Assembly: GCA_023433585.1 (NCBI GenBank)
Contig: JAEZCL010000157.1
Location: 1 to 22,701 of the forward strand
Source of the DNA: Pseudomonadota bacterium
Lineage (GTDB): Bacteria > Pseudomonadota > Alphaproteobacteria > Caulobacterales > Caulobacteraceae
Length of the DNA: 22,701 nt
Direction: 5' to 3'
Part shown: positions 6,975 to 14,903 of the stretch, one piece after another
Numbering within the stretch: the first letter of the stretch is position 1
How the letters are laid out: the number at the start of each line of letters is the position of its first letter
Program-made: the position numbers and the translations under genes
The notes under the pieces: model-generated
The model's database searches: none
Seen by the model: the letters and a program-made list of their open reading frames with translations, nothing else
Told to the model about the DNA's origin: nothing

Positions 6975-9050
6975 ATGACGATCCACATCGCCGCGCCGCG
7001 CGCGCCGTTCCGTGACGCCGACATCGAGCGGCTGCGCGCCCGCCTGACGCGCCGGGGAATTCTGGGCGGGGCGGCGGGCCTGACGGCGGCGGCGGTGACC
7101 GGTCTCGGCCCCGCAGCGCGCGCGGAAGACGCCGTTCGACCCCATGGCCTGGATGAGTTCTTCCAGTCCGATCAGGTGGCGGCGGCGGCGCTGTCGCCCT
7201 CAGGCGACCGGGTGGCGGTGCTGCTGAACGTCGGCGAGGGCGGCGAGCGGCGCATGGCGGTGGATCTGGTGGACGCGGCGAATCCGTCGGGGCCGCGCCG
7301 CCGCGTCCCCGTCGGCGATTTCGACGTGGAGACCCTGGTCTGGGCCAATGACCGCCGGGTGCTGCTGCGCCTGGTGATTCCGATCACGGCGGGCGGAAAC
7401 ACGCCGGTCGGCTCGGGCATCGCCAACCGCACCTACCAGCTCTACAGCCGCCGCATCGTCTCGATGGACCTGGAGACCGGGCGCCATGTGGTGCTGTTCG
7501 CCAATGAACGCACCCGGATGCGCGGCAGCCTGAACCTGGGCAGCCTCATCGACATTCTGCCGGACGATCCGGATCATGTGCTGATGGCCGCGCGCGAGGT
7601 CTCGGGCCTGATGGCGCTGCACCGGGTCAATGTGGAGACGGGCCGGGCGCAACTGGTGGAGCGCGGCAGCCAGCTGACCATCGCCTGGGCCACCATCGCG
7701 GGCGTCCCGGTCATGCGGCTGGACATCAGCACCCGCGGCTCGGTCATCAACGTCTTCGTGCGGCCGGACGGGCAGGGGCGCTGGCGTCGCGCCTGGCGCC
7801 AGCCCACGGCCCAGGTGGCGCTGGAGGAATTCCGCTGGATCGGCGCGGCTGAAACGCCGGGCCGCGCCCTGGTGGCCGCGCGCCTGGACGGCGAGGACGT
7901 GATGTCGGTGCGCGAGCTGGACCTGGAGACGCTGGATTACGGTCCGCCCCTGTCCAGCCGCCCGGGGCTGGATGTGTCCGGCGGCCTTCTGGACGCGCGC
8001 GGCCGCTACATGGCCGCCGCCTATCACGCGCCCCGGCTTGAGTATGATTTCACCGACCCTGCGCTGGGGGCGCATCACCGGGCCATGAACGGCTTCTTCG
8101 GCGACGAATGCAACGTGACCCTGTGGGACGTGGACGCCGCGCGCAATCGCTTCGTCATCCGCGCCCAGGGACCGCGCGATGCGGGCAGCTGGTATCTGTA
8201 TGACAAGGCCGCACAGCATTTCGAGTATCTGGGCGCCCGCACCCTGCTGGACACGCGGCGACTGGCCCCGGGTGAGACAGTGCGGGTTCCGACCCGCGAC
8301 GGAACGGTCGTCGAGACCTATGTGACCGCGCCGCCCGGCGGGGCGCCCGGCCCGGTCATCGCCCTGATCCACGGCGGCCCCGAAAGCCGAGACCGGCTGG
8401 ACTGGGATCGCCAGGTCCAGATCTTCGCCGCCCAGGGATGGTGGGTGGTCCAGCCGCAGTTCCGGGGCTCGGGCGGGTTCGGCCGAACTTTCGCCGCCCA
8501 GGGATGGGGCCGCTGGGGCGACCGGATGCAGGAGGATGTGGAAGACGCCCTGGACCACGTCATCCTCGAGCGGCGGCTGGACGCCTCGCGGGTCGGGATC
8601 ATGGGTGCGAGTTACGGCGGATACGCCGCCCTGATGGGGGCTGTGCGCCGTCCCGAACTCTACAGGGCCGCCGTCTCCATCTGCGGGGTGGGGGATCTGG
8701 GCGACGCCCTGGACTATGAACGGCGCGACGACGAGACGGCCGACGGGTTCATCTACGACTACTGGGTCAGCCGCATCGGCGACCCGCGCACCCAGGCGGA
8801 CATGATCGCCGCCGCCTCGCCGCGCCGCCGCGCCGCCGAGATCGCCTGTCCGGTCCTGCTGGTTCACGGCGCCGAGGACCGGATCGTCCAGCCGCATCAG
8901 TCGCGCCGCATGAACCAGGCCCTGCGTTCGGCGGGCAAGCGGGTGGAGTACATCGAGGTGCCGGAGGCCGGCCATGGCGACTGGGAGCCGGAGGTGGAGT
9001 GGGATCTGATGCGCCGCTACGTGGCCTTGTTCGCCGAGGTCTTCGCCTGA
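6975..9050 (+). CDS. Tat-exported S9 family prolyl oligopeptidase-like serine peptidase
   Basis: The ATG at 6975, behind a G-rich site (GGGGGG), gives 691 residues. An open frame from a TTG at 6900 is less likely because the twin-arginine signal LTRRGILGGAAGLTAAA would then start too far in. The signal ends near ARA (about residue 50). A beta-propeller-like region fills residues 55-440 and an alpha/beta hydrolase domain the rest: oxyanion-region LIHGGPE, nucleophile Ser546 in GASYGGY, Asp635 in HGAEDRIV, and His667 in EAGHGDW. This is S9 architecture (acylaminoacyl-peptidase/DPP-like), acting on short peptides, here probably in the periplasm. The last 34 bp overlap the convergent moeB-like gene. 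Confidence 0.93.
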   Translation: MTIHIAAPRAPFRDADIERLRARLTRRGILGGAAGLTAAAVTGLGPAARAEDAVRPHGLDEFFQSDQVAAAALSPSGDRVAVLLNVGEGGERRMAVDLVDAANPSGPRRRVPVGDFDVETLVWANDRRVLLRLVIPITAGGNTPVGSGIANRTYQLYSRRIVSMDLETGRHVVLFANERTRMRGSLNLGSLIDILPDDPDHVLMAAREVSGLMALHRVNVETGRAQLVERGSQLTIAWATIAGVPVMRLDISTRGSVINVFVRPDGQGRWRRAWRQPTAQVALEEFRWIGAAETPGRALVAARLDGEDVMSVRELDLETLDYGPPLSSRPGLDVSGGLLDARGRYMAAAYHAPRLEYDFTDPALGAHHRAMNGFFGDECNVTLWDVDAARNRFVIRAQGPRDAGSWYLYDKAAQHFEYLGARTLLDTRRLAPGETVRVPTRDGTVVETYVTAPPGGAPGPVIALIHGGPESRDRLDWDRQVQIFAAQGWWVVQPQFRGSGGFGRTFAAQGWGRWGDRMQEDVEDALDHVILERRLDASRVGIMGASYGGYAALMGAVRRPELYRAAVSICGVGDLGDALDYERRDDETADGFIYDYWVSRIGDPRTQADMIAAASPRRRAAEIACPVLLVHGAEDRIVQPHQSRRMNQALRSAGKRVEYIEVPEAGHGDWEPEVEWDLMRRYVALFAEVFA

Positions 9051-9784
9051 TCTGAACAGCTGGGACAGGTCGGGTCGGACGCGACGCGGACCGTGCGAGC
9101 GACGCCCCTGAGCCCTTCGTAGATCATCAGGCGCCCCGTCAGGGGGTCGCCCGCGTCGGCAATCAGCTTGATCGCCTCCAGCGCGGCCATGGAGCCGATC
9201 ACCCCGGCCAGGGCGCCGACCACCCCGACGCGGGCGCAGGTCTCGGCGTCCGGCGGCGCCTCGCTGACCAGGCAGCGATAGCAGGGCCGGCCGGTGAACA
9301 CCCCCACCTGTCCGCTCCAGCGGCCCAGGGCGCCGCTGACCAGCGGGCGGCCCGTCGCCACGCAGGCGTCGCTGACCGCCAGGCGGGTTTCGAAATCGTC
9401 CGTCCCGTCCAGGACCAGATCGTGGTCGGCCACGATCTCCGCCGCGTTTTCGGGCGTTAGCCGCCGGTCCAGAACGCGCGCGTCCACATGCGGATTGAGC
9501 GCCTTCAGGCGCTCGACGCCGGCTTCGACCTTCGAACGGCCCACGTCGGCCGTGGCGAACAGGATCTGGCGCTGCAGGTTCGACAGGGCGACCGCGTCAT
9601 GGTCGATCAGGCTGATGCGTCCCACGCCCGCCGCCGCCAGATAGAGGGCCGCCGGGGCGCCCACGCCGCCCGCGCCCACGATCAGCACCGACGCACGGCT
9701 CAGCGCCTGCTGTCCCGGCCCGCCGATTTCGGACAGGACCAGGTGACGCGCGTATCGTTCAACCTCGTCGGGAGAGAAGCTCAC
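9017..9784 (-). CDS. moeB: HesA/MoeB/ThiF family adenylyltransferase (sulfur-carrier activating)
   Basis: The 255-residue E1-like enzyme adenylates the C-terminal Gly-Gly of a sulfur carrier protein such as MoaD or ThiS. The ATP-binding loop VLIVGAGGVGAPAALYLA lies near residues 33-50, followed by DHDAVALSNLQRQILF and DGTDDFETR. Zinc ligands are CYRC (168-171) and CPSC (240-243); Cys183 in ETCARVGVVG is at the position of the conserved Cys in MoeB. It lacks a C-terminal rhodanese domain. MoeB versus ThiF cannot be settled because no moa or thi gene is nearby, so the symbol is tentative. The start ATG at 9784 follows a weak ribosome site, and its 3' end overlaps the S9 peptidase tail-to-tail. 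Confidence 0.9.
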   Translation of the reverse strand: MSFSPDEVERYARHLVLSEIGGPGQQALSRASVLIVGAGGVGAPAALYLAAAGVGRISLIDHDAVALSNLQRQILFATADVGRSKVEAGVERLKALNPHVDARVLDRRLTPENAAEIVADHDLVLDGTDDFETRLAVSDACVATGRPLVSGALGRWSGQVGVFTGRPCYRCLVSEAPPDAETCARVGVVGALAGVIGSMAALEAIKLIADAGDPLTGRLMIYEGLRGVARTVRVASDPTCPSCSDQAKTSANKAT

Positions 9785-9827
9785 GGGAAACGATGTAGGC
9801 CCGCGCGGCGGAAAAGTCAGGCCCGCG

Positions 9828-10235
9828 TCAGCCCGCCGCCTCCAGGGGGATGGCCGCCGCGTCCAGAACCTCTTCGGCCTGCGCCGGAGTCAGGGCCTCC
9901 AGCGACCCCGCCGACAGCAGGCGCAGAACCCGCGGGGTGACACGGCCCTGGGCCATGGCCGAGCCGCCGAAGCGCCGCTCCGAAGCGGCGGCGTGAAGGA
10001 GCACCCGCATCCGTTCGTGCCGGTCGTCCCGGCGCAGCTGGTCCAGCAGCCGCTCCACATCCGGGGCGGCGCCCTCGATGACCTGCAGGAAGCGGCCGTT
10101 GTGGAACAGCAGAAGGCCGGTGATGTTGCGCTGGCGGTTGTTGCGGATGGCCACGCCCAGGATTTCGGCCCTGGACAGGGCCGTGGCGCCGGCCTGGCCG
10201 ACGGCGTCGCTGACATAGATCGCACGAGTGAGCAC
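9828..10235 (-). CDS. Short BLUF-domain blue-light photoreceptor
   Basis: The 135-residue product (GTG start at 10235) is a stand-alone BLUF domain that binds FAD and senses blue light through a Tyr-Gln hydrogen-bond switch. The key residues are present: Tyr7 (RAIYVSDA), Asn33 (RNNRQRNITG) and Gln51 (GRFLQVIEG), with DDRHERMRVLL and RRFGGSAM after them. The semi-conserved Trp is Ser92, while Met94 is kept. The C-terminal 40 residues (residues about 96-135, helical, Ala/Leu-rich) replace an output domain. The GTG start is preferred because TTGAGG lies six bases upstream; a TTG at 10247 lacks such a site. It runs divergently from hslV. Partner and output are unknown. Confidence 0.9.
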   Translation of the reverse strand: MLTRAIYVSDAVGQAGATALSRAEILGVAIRNNRQRNITGLLLFHNGRFLQVIEGAAPDVERLLDQLRRDDRHERMRVLLHAAASERRFGGSAMAQGRVTPRVLRLLSAGSLEALTPAQAEEVLDAAAIPLEAAG

Positions 10236-10402
10236 GGCGAGCCTCAAGGCAATCAGGGATAGGGATTGAAATTACGCCGATATCGATATCATGGGGTGAA
10301 AATATGGCAGACACCGGTGACATCTAGAATTAAATACCTGACCCGTACGCCTCTGGCAGCCAACGACTTGATGCGATTGGCGGAAACCGCCATCTGGGAG
10401 GC
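10236..10402. promoter_or_regulatory. Divergent BLUF/hslV intergenic region with palindrome and 5' leader hairpin
   Basis: This region must hold the promoters for the BLUF gene (minus) and hslV (plus). It contains the perfect palindrome GATATCGATATC at 10279-10290 and an AT-rich stretch at 10285-10340. A 6-bp hairpin, TGGCGG at 10378-10383 and CCGCCA at 10387-10392 with an AAA loop, ends four bases before the GGGAGG that precedes the hslV start. TTGAAA at 10266-10271 with TATCAT at 10287-10292 could be a plus-strand promoter, but the 15-bp spacer is short. No gene fits here. Confidence 0.35.
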
Positions 10403-10963
10403 ATGACCCAGACGCCTCAGAATGCATTTCCCGACTGGCACGGCACCACCATCATCGCGGTGCGCAAGGACGGCCGCACCGTCATCGCCGGGGACGGCCA
10501 GGTCTCCATGGGGCCCACCATCGTCAAGGGCGCCGCGAAGAAGGTCCGCATCCTGGCGGGCGGCAAGGTCGTGGCGGGTTTCGCCGGGGCGACGGCGGAC
10601 GCCTTCACCCTGATCGAGCGGCTGGAGGCCAAGCTGGAGCAGCATCCGGACCAACTGGCGCGCGCCTGCGTCGACCTGGCCAAGGATTGGCGCACCGACC
10701 GCTATCTCAGGCGGCTGGAGGCCATGCTGCTGGTGGCGGACGCCGCGTCCATCTTCACCGTGACCGGTGTGGGCGACGTGCTGGAGCCGGAACACGGCGT
10801 GGCGGCGGTGGGCTCGGGCGGCAATTTCGCCCTGGCCGCCGCGCGCGCCCTGATGGACCACACCGAGATGGACGCCGAACAGATCGCCCGCCGCGCCATG
10901 GCCATCGCGGCGGACATCTGTGTTTACACCAACGGCAATCTGACGGTGGAGACGCTGGGCTAA
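10403..10963 (+). CDS. hslV: ATP-dependent protease peptidase subunit HslV (ClpQ)
   Basis: The 186-residue product is the threonine peptidase that forms a double hexamer and degrades proteins unfolded by the ATPase HslU. The mature N-terminus is expected at Thr15 in DWHGTTIIAVRKDG, after a 14-residue leader like that of other alphaproteobacterial HslV. Further family segments are TVIAGDGQVSMGPTIVKG, KVRILAGGKVVAGFAGATADAF, LLVADAASIF and AVGSGGNFALAAARALM. GGGAGG lies only one base before the ATG, which is tighter than ideal; no other start is available in frame. hslU is not downstream: the next gene is a convergent regulator, so HslU must be encoded elsewhere. A leader hairpin lies just upstream. 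Confidence 0.96.
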   Translation: MTQTPQNAFPDWHGTTIIAVRKDGRTVIAGDGQVSMGPTIVKGAAKKVRILAGGKVVAGFAGATADAFTLIERLEAKLEQHPDQLARACVDLAKDWRTDRYLRRLEAMLLVADAASIFTVTGVGDVLEPEHGVAAVGSGGNFALAAARALMDHTEMDAEQIARRAMAIAADICVYTNGNLTVETLG

Positions 10964-10968
10964 ACCTC

Positions 10969-10992
10969 GGTTCAGCCGGAATCGACTGAACC
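10969..10992 (+). terminator. Hairpin between convergent hslV and XRE-cupin genes
   Basis: GGTTCAG at 10969-10975 and CTGAACC at 10986-10992 form a 7-bp perfect stem with a 10-nt loop, six bases after the hslV stop. On the plus strand it is followed by a short TGGTTTTAG. It may end hslV transcription and, from the other side, that of the regulator. Its right arm overlaps the 15-bp direct repeat at 10986-11000. Confidence 0.45.
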
Positions 10993-11000
10993 CAGAACAA
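10986..11000 (+). repeat. Left copy of 15-bp direct repeat CTGAACCCAGAACAA
   Basis: CTGAACCCAGAACAA occurs here and, in the same orientation, at 16703-16717. The two copies bracket the regulator, TonB receptor and DUF885 genes almost exactly, each lying between genes or at a stop codon. A chance 15-bp match within a window this size is not negligible, so the biological meaning is uncertain. Confidence 0.4.
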
Positions 11001-11005
11001 TGGTT

Positions 11006-11629
11006 TTAGCGCTCGGCGCCGCCGTCCACGAGCACGGCTGGGGTGCCGACGTAGAGCAGGATCACGTCCTCCGCCGACTCGTTGCGGACGAAATGGGGCG
11101 CCCGGCCGTCAAAATGCATGCCGTCGCCGGCCTTCAGCACCGTCTCCACCTCTCCCGCAGTGGCGTGGAGCTCTCCCTGGATCACATAGCGGAAGATCTC
11201 GCCGTCGATCGAGTCGACCGGAAACGCGAAATTCGGGGGAATCCGCACGAGGACGGCGTCCAGTCGGCGGCCGGGAAAGTCCGAGGCGAGATCGATGTAC
11301 TCGACCGCAGAGCCGATATCGATCCGTTTCGGCTGGTCGGCCCGGAACACGACGTCGTCGGTCTGGGGCAACTCCATGAAGTAGGAGACGTCCACGTCCA
11401 GCGCCCGAGCCAGGTTGAGGAGTGACCAGACCGACGGCGTGGTCAGGCTGCGCTCCGCCTGGGAAATGAAGGCCGCCGACAGGCCGCTGCGGGCCGCGAG
11501 TTCTTGAAGCGTCAGTCCGAGATCCTTGCGGCGCGCCTTGATCCGGTCACCGATCGGCAGCCGAAGCTGGCCCGTGCGGGATTCAAACTTCAGGAAGGCG
11601 TTTCGCTTGTTCGCCGCAGTCGCTCTCAT
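11006..11629 (-). CDS. XRE family transcriptional regulator with C-terminal cupin domain
   Basis: The ATG at 11629, eight bases after AGGAGG, gives 207 residues. An XRE/HipB-type helix-turn-helix spans about residues 27-82 (IGDRIKARRKDLGLTLQELA, then SGLSAAFISQAERSLTTPSV). A cupin_2-like beta barrel spans about 123-196 (FAFPVDSIDGEIFRYVIQGE, AGDGMHFDGRAPHFVRN). In this family (PuuR/SutR type) the cupin senses a small ligand and usually relieves repression of a neighbouring transport or catabolic operon. It is divergent from the TonB-dependent receptor, and the AT-rich palindromes between them are the likely binding site. Whether it represses or activates is unknown. It is convergent with hslV. 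Confidence 0.9.
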   Translation of the reverse strand: MRATAANKRNAFLKFESRTGQLRLPIGDRIKARRKDLGLTLQELAARSGLSAAFISQAERSLTTPSVWSLLNLARALDVDVSYFMELPQTDDVVFRADQPKRIDIGSAVEYIDLASDFPGRRLDAVLVRIPPNFAFPVDSIDGEIFRYVIQGELHATAGEVETVLKAGDGMHFDGRAPHFVRNESAEDVILLYVGTPAVLVDGGAER

Positions 11630-11717
11630 CGTCGCTTCCTCCTCTCCTTCCCTCGGCGGGATCATTGGAGCGACACGGCTCCCCTGTCGAGCGGCATATC
11701 GCCCCCCGACCATCAAT

Positions 11718-11764
11718 CGGAGAGGACGTCTCCGCCATCAAAATTTTTGATGATATTAAAAATT
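11718..11764. promoter_or_regulatory. Clustered palindromes in XRE-cupin/TonB receptor divergent region
   Basis: The 202-bp region 11630-11831 separates the two divergent genes. It holds CGGAGA/TCTCCG (11718-11723 and 11729-11734), then CATCAAAA-T-TTTTGATG (11736-11752, a 17-bp palindrome), overlapped by AATTTTT/AAAAATT (11742-11748 and 11758-11764). The segment about 11737-11765 is strikingly AT-rich in a GC-rich chromosome, as expected of an operator and promoter. The likely ligand is the adjacent XRE-cupin regulator, which is inference. Confidence 0.6.
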
Positions 11765-11831
11765 GTTGCCGACCTCATCATTTTGACCCATTTTCCGCCG
11801 ACCCACAGAGGTAAACACGGGGGAAGAAAAC

Positions 11832-14747
11832 ATGAGATTGTCCGCCAGACTCCTTTGCGGCGCCGCCGCTGCAGGTCTCTTCATCGCCATGGGGGCCCCG
11901 CAGGCCCTGGCTCAGACCGCCTCGCCCCAGGCGCCCGAACCGGAGGCCGGCCCGGTGGTGCTCGACGAGATCGTCGTGACCGGAAGCCGCATCCGCAGGA
12001 GTGGGACCGACACCCCCACCCCCACCACGATCATCAACGCCGAAACGATTCGGCAGTCGGGCGTCAGCGAAATCGCCGACCTGGTGAACCAGGTCCCGAG
12101 CCTGTTCGTCACCCAGAACAACCAGACCTCCAACCAGCAGGGCAATGCGGGCCTCAACGCCCTCGATCTGCGCGGGCTGGGCACGGACCGCACCCTGGTG
12201 CTGGTGAACGGCCGCCGGCGCGTGCCGGCCATGCCCGGCTCTTCCGCAGTCGACGTCAGCGCCATCCCCGCCGGCCTGGTCGAGCGCATCGACGTGATTA
12301 CCGGCGGCGCTTCGGCTCTCTACGGGGCCGACGCGGTCGCCGGCGTGGCCAACTTCATCCTCAAGGATGATTTCGAGGGGCTGGAGTTCAGCGCCATGTA
12401 CAGCGACTCCAGTCGCAATGACATGCCGGGCTACAACGCCGACATCCTCTGGGGCCGCAACACCGCGGACGGCCGCGGCAACATCACGGCTTTCGGCGCC
12501 TACAGCCGTTCGGACGGCGTCGTCCTCGGTCAGGATCGCCCCTGGACCGCCATGGGCACGCCGCTCTACGTAAGGCAGCCGGACGGCACCTATCGGCTGA
12601 CCGACGACAACCGGCAGATCTACGACCTGGGGACCACGGTGGTTCAACTGGGCGGGGCCACCAATTTCTACACCTTCAATCCGGACGGCAGCCCGCGACC
12701 CGTGGTGCTCGGACCCGGCGGCATCCTGAACCCCGCAGCAGGCGACTTCGCCCAGTACCGCACCGACGGCGGCGAGTTCGGCGGCCGATACGACGACTGG
12801 GCGCTGGTGGTGCCCAGCGAACGCTACACGGTCGCCGCCTCGGGCAACTACCAGATCAACGACGACCTTCGCCTGTTCGGCGACGTCACCTATTCCCACA
12901 CTGATTCCAGAGGGATCTACCGGGCCTATTCCTCCTACGGCTACGATGTCCTGTCCGCCGGCAATCCCTTCATCACCCCGGAGATGGTGGCGCTGAACGG
13001 CGCGCCCATCGGCAGCTTGGCGTTCGCCCGGCGTTTCAATGAACTGGGGGTCCAGGAGACCCGGTATGACCGGGGCATGTATCAGGTGACCGTCGGCCTC
13101 GAGGGCAGCTTGCCGGTGTGGGGCGGCCGCCGGTGGGACTGGGTGGCCCACTATTCGATCGGCGAGACGGAGCAGGATGTCACCATCCGCAACGCGACCG
13201 CCGTCGACCGCTACTTCCTGGCCCTGAACGCGGTGAGCGACGGTGCGGGCGGCGTGGCCTGCGCCAGCACCCTGTTTGTCGATCCGTCGAACGGCTGTGT
13301 GCCGCTCAACCCCTTCCGGACGCTCACTTCAGACGTCATCAACTACCTGCAGTACGACACCAGCCCCGCCACCCACACTCTGGAGCAGAGGGTTTTCTCC
13401 GCCTACGCCACCGGAGACCTGTTTGACCTCCCGGCCGGCGCCGTCCAGGGCGTGCTCGGGATCGAGTATCGCAAGGAAAGCAACGATATCCATGCGACGC
13501 CCGAATACGATCCCGATCACGCGCTGTTCGATCCGGGCATCGGCGTCACCCAACGCGGCCTGAGCGGCGGTTACAGCGTCTCCGAAGTGTTCAGCGAATT
13601 GCGAGTTCCGCTTCTGCGGGACCTGCCGATGGCCGAGGACCTGTCCTTCGAAGGCGCGATCCGCTTCTCGGACTACAGCACCGCCGGCGAAACGACCGCC
13701 TACAAGGCCGCGCTGAACTGGCAGCCGGTTCGCGGTCTGCGGTTCCGGACCACCTACGGACAGGCTGTCCGGGCGCCCAACATCAGCGAGCTCTATTCGC
13801 CGGAACAGGCGGGCGGCGCCTGGCTGGCGGACCCCTGCAACTACTGGGATGTGGTGAATCGGATCAGCCGCACCGCGTTCACCCAGCCGAATTGCGCCAC
13901 GATCGCGCCCGACAACGTCAACACCTACTGGCAGTGGCTGGACGTGAACTCGCGCGGCAACGAAGACCTGGACGTGGAAACGGCCACGACCTTCACCGCC
14001 GGTGTGGTCATCCAGCCGCGCATCCTCCCGGGCTTCTCGCTCACGGTCGATTATTTCGAGATCGATCTGGAGGACGCCATCGGTGCGTTTGACGCCCAGA
14101 CCATCATGTACAAGTGCGTCGACGCCGCCAGTCTCAACAACCAGTTCTGCGACCTGGTCAACCGTGACCCGGCGACGGGGAACCTGATCTCGGTCAACGT
14201 CCAGCAACTCAACCTGTCGCGCTTCGCCACGCGGGGCCTCGATCTCGAGGTGAATTATCGCGTCGATCTGGCCGACCTGGGCCTGGGGGACAATTCCGGA
14301 TCCCTGTCGGTCAACGCCGTCTACACCCGGCTGTACGAGCGGAGCTTCACGCTGGATCCCACAGACGCCAGCACCCATTCCGAAACGTCGGGCCTGTTCG
14401 GCTCGCCGAAGTGGAAGGGCGCGGTCCTGACCAGCTACAGCAACGGACCGTGGACACTGAACTGGAACCTTCGGCACGTCTCGCCGATGCGGCCCGGGTC
14501 GCACGTGACCGCCGACCTTTATGACGTCCATCAGACGGACCACGTCTTCTACAGCGACTTCTACGCCGGCTATGACGTCAACGAGCAGGTGTCGGTGTTC
14601 GGCGGGCTGCGCAATGCGTTTGATGAAGCGCCGCCGCGCCTGCCGGGGGCGGAAGCCGGGGGTGCGAACTTCGAGTTCGGCTACCAGGCCGGCGTCTATG
14701 ACGTGATCGGACGCACCTTCTACGTCGGCCTCCGCTGGCGTCGTTAA
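11832..14747 (+). CDS. TonB-dependent outer membrane receptor
   Basis: The 971-residue product has a Sec signal peptide (cleavage expected after ALA27, before QTASPQ), a TonB box VVLDEIVVTGSRI near residues 42-54, and a plug domain at about 60-175 containing ALDLRGLGTDRTLVLVNG, VERIDVITGGASALYGADAV and ANFILKDDF. A long 22-strand-type barrel follows, ending GRTFYVGLRWRR. Such receptors import large or scarce substrates across the outer membrane using TonB-ExbB-ExbD energy. There is no N-terminal STN signalling domain, so control is more likely by the divergent XRE-cupin protein. GGGGGAAG precedes the ATG. The downstream DUF885 protein suggests a peptide-like substrate, though the sequence does not show which. 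An 11-bp hairpin follows the stop. Confidence 0.94.
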   Translation: MRLSARLLCGAAAAGLFIAMGAPQALAQTASPQAPEPEAGPVVLDEIVVTGSRIRRSGTDTPTPTTIINAETIRQSGVSEIADLVNQVPSLFVTQNNQTSNQQGNAGLNALDLRGLGTDRTLVLVNGRRRVPAMPGSSAVDVSAIPAGLVERIDVITGGASALYGADAVAGVANFILKDDFEGLEFSAMYSDSSRNDMPGYNADILWGRNTADGRGNITAFGAYSRSDGVVLGQDRPWTAMGTPLYVRQPDGTYRLTDDNRQIYDLGTTVVQLGGATNFYTFNPDGSPRPVVLGPGGILNPAAGDFAQYRTDGGEFGGRYDDWALVVPSERYTVAASGNYQINDDLRLFGDVTYSHTDSRGIYRAYSSYGYDVLSAGNPFITPEMVALNGAPIGSLAFARRFNELGVQETRYDRGMYQVTVGLEGSLPVWGGRRWDWVAHYSIGETEQDVTIRNATAVDRYFLALNAVSDGAGGVACASTLFVDPSNGCVPLNPFRTLTSDVINYLQYDTSPATHTLEQRVFSAYATGDLFDLPAGAVQGVLGIEYRKESNDIHATPEYDPDHALFDPGIGVTQRGLSGGYSVSEVFSELRVPLLRDLPMAEDLSFEGAIRFSDYSTAGETTAYKAALNWQPVRGLRFRTTYGQAVRAPNISELYSPEQAGGAWLADPCNYWDVVNRISRTAFTQPNCATIAPDNVNTYWQWLDVNSRGNEDLDVETATTFTAGVVIQPRILPGFSLTVDYFEIDLEDAIGAFDAQTIMYKCVDAASLNNQFCDLVNRDPATGNLISVNVQQLNLSRFATRGLDLEVNYRVDLADLGLGDNSGSLSVNAVYTRLYERSFTLDPTDASTHSETSGLFGSPKWKGAVLTSYSNGPWTLNWNLRHVSPMRPGSHVTADLYDVHQTDHVFYSDFYAGYDVNEQVSVFGGLRNAFDEAPPRLPGAEAGGANFEFGYQAGVYDVIGRTFYVGLRWRR

Positions 14748-14758
14748 GGCGAAATCGG

Positions 14759-14783
14759 TTCAGGTGGACGCAGTCCGCCTGAA
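14759..14783 (+). terminator. Strong hairpin 11 bp after the TonB receptor stop
   Basis: TTCAGGTGGAC (14759-14769) and GTCCGCCTGAA (14773-14783) form an 11-bp stem with one G-U wobble in RNA and a 3-nt loop. It lies directly after the receptor stop. No T-run follows closely, so it may be a terminator or an mRNA-stabilising 3' hairpin that lowers expression of the downstream gene. Confidence 0.5.
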
Positions 14784-14823
14784 TCCGGATATTCGCTTCG
14801 CTTTAGGCGCAGGCCGAATCTCA

Positions 14824-14866
14824 CGCCCGCCTCCCGGCCCGCTTCGGCGCGCTCGGGAGGCGGGCG
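14824..14866 (+). promoter_or_regulatory. 12-bp GC-rich hairpin in the leader of the DUF885 gene
   Basis: CGCCCGCCTCCC (14824-14835) and GGGAGGCGGGCG (14855-14866) form a perfect 12-bp stem whose 19-nt loop can form a small inner CGC-TTCG-GCG hairpin. It ends 37 bp before the DUF885 start codon. It could be an attenuator, an RNA-processing barrier or part of a terminator for read-through transcripts. The rest of 14748-14903 shows no gene. Confidence 0.4.
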
Positions 14867-14903
14867 GACGACCGCGCCCCGGATCGGCCATGGAGACCGT
14901 GAA

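Noticed and set aside
7200..8975. 591-codon open frame on the minus strand opposite the S9 peptidase
   Set aside because: The translation has the typical composition of a shadow frame, while the peptidase on the plus strand has a complete catalytic triad.
11778..13151. 457-codon open frame on the minus strand opposite the TonB receptor N-terminal half
   Set aside because: No motif or ribosome site was seen, and it would cover the AT-rich operator region. The receptor is unambiguous.
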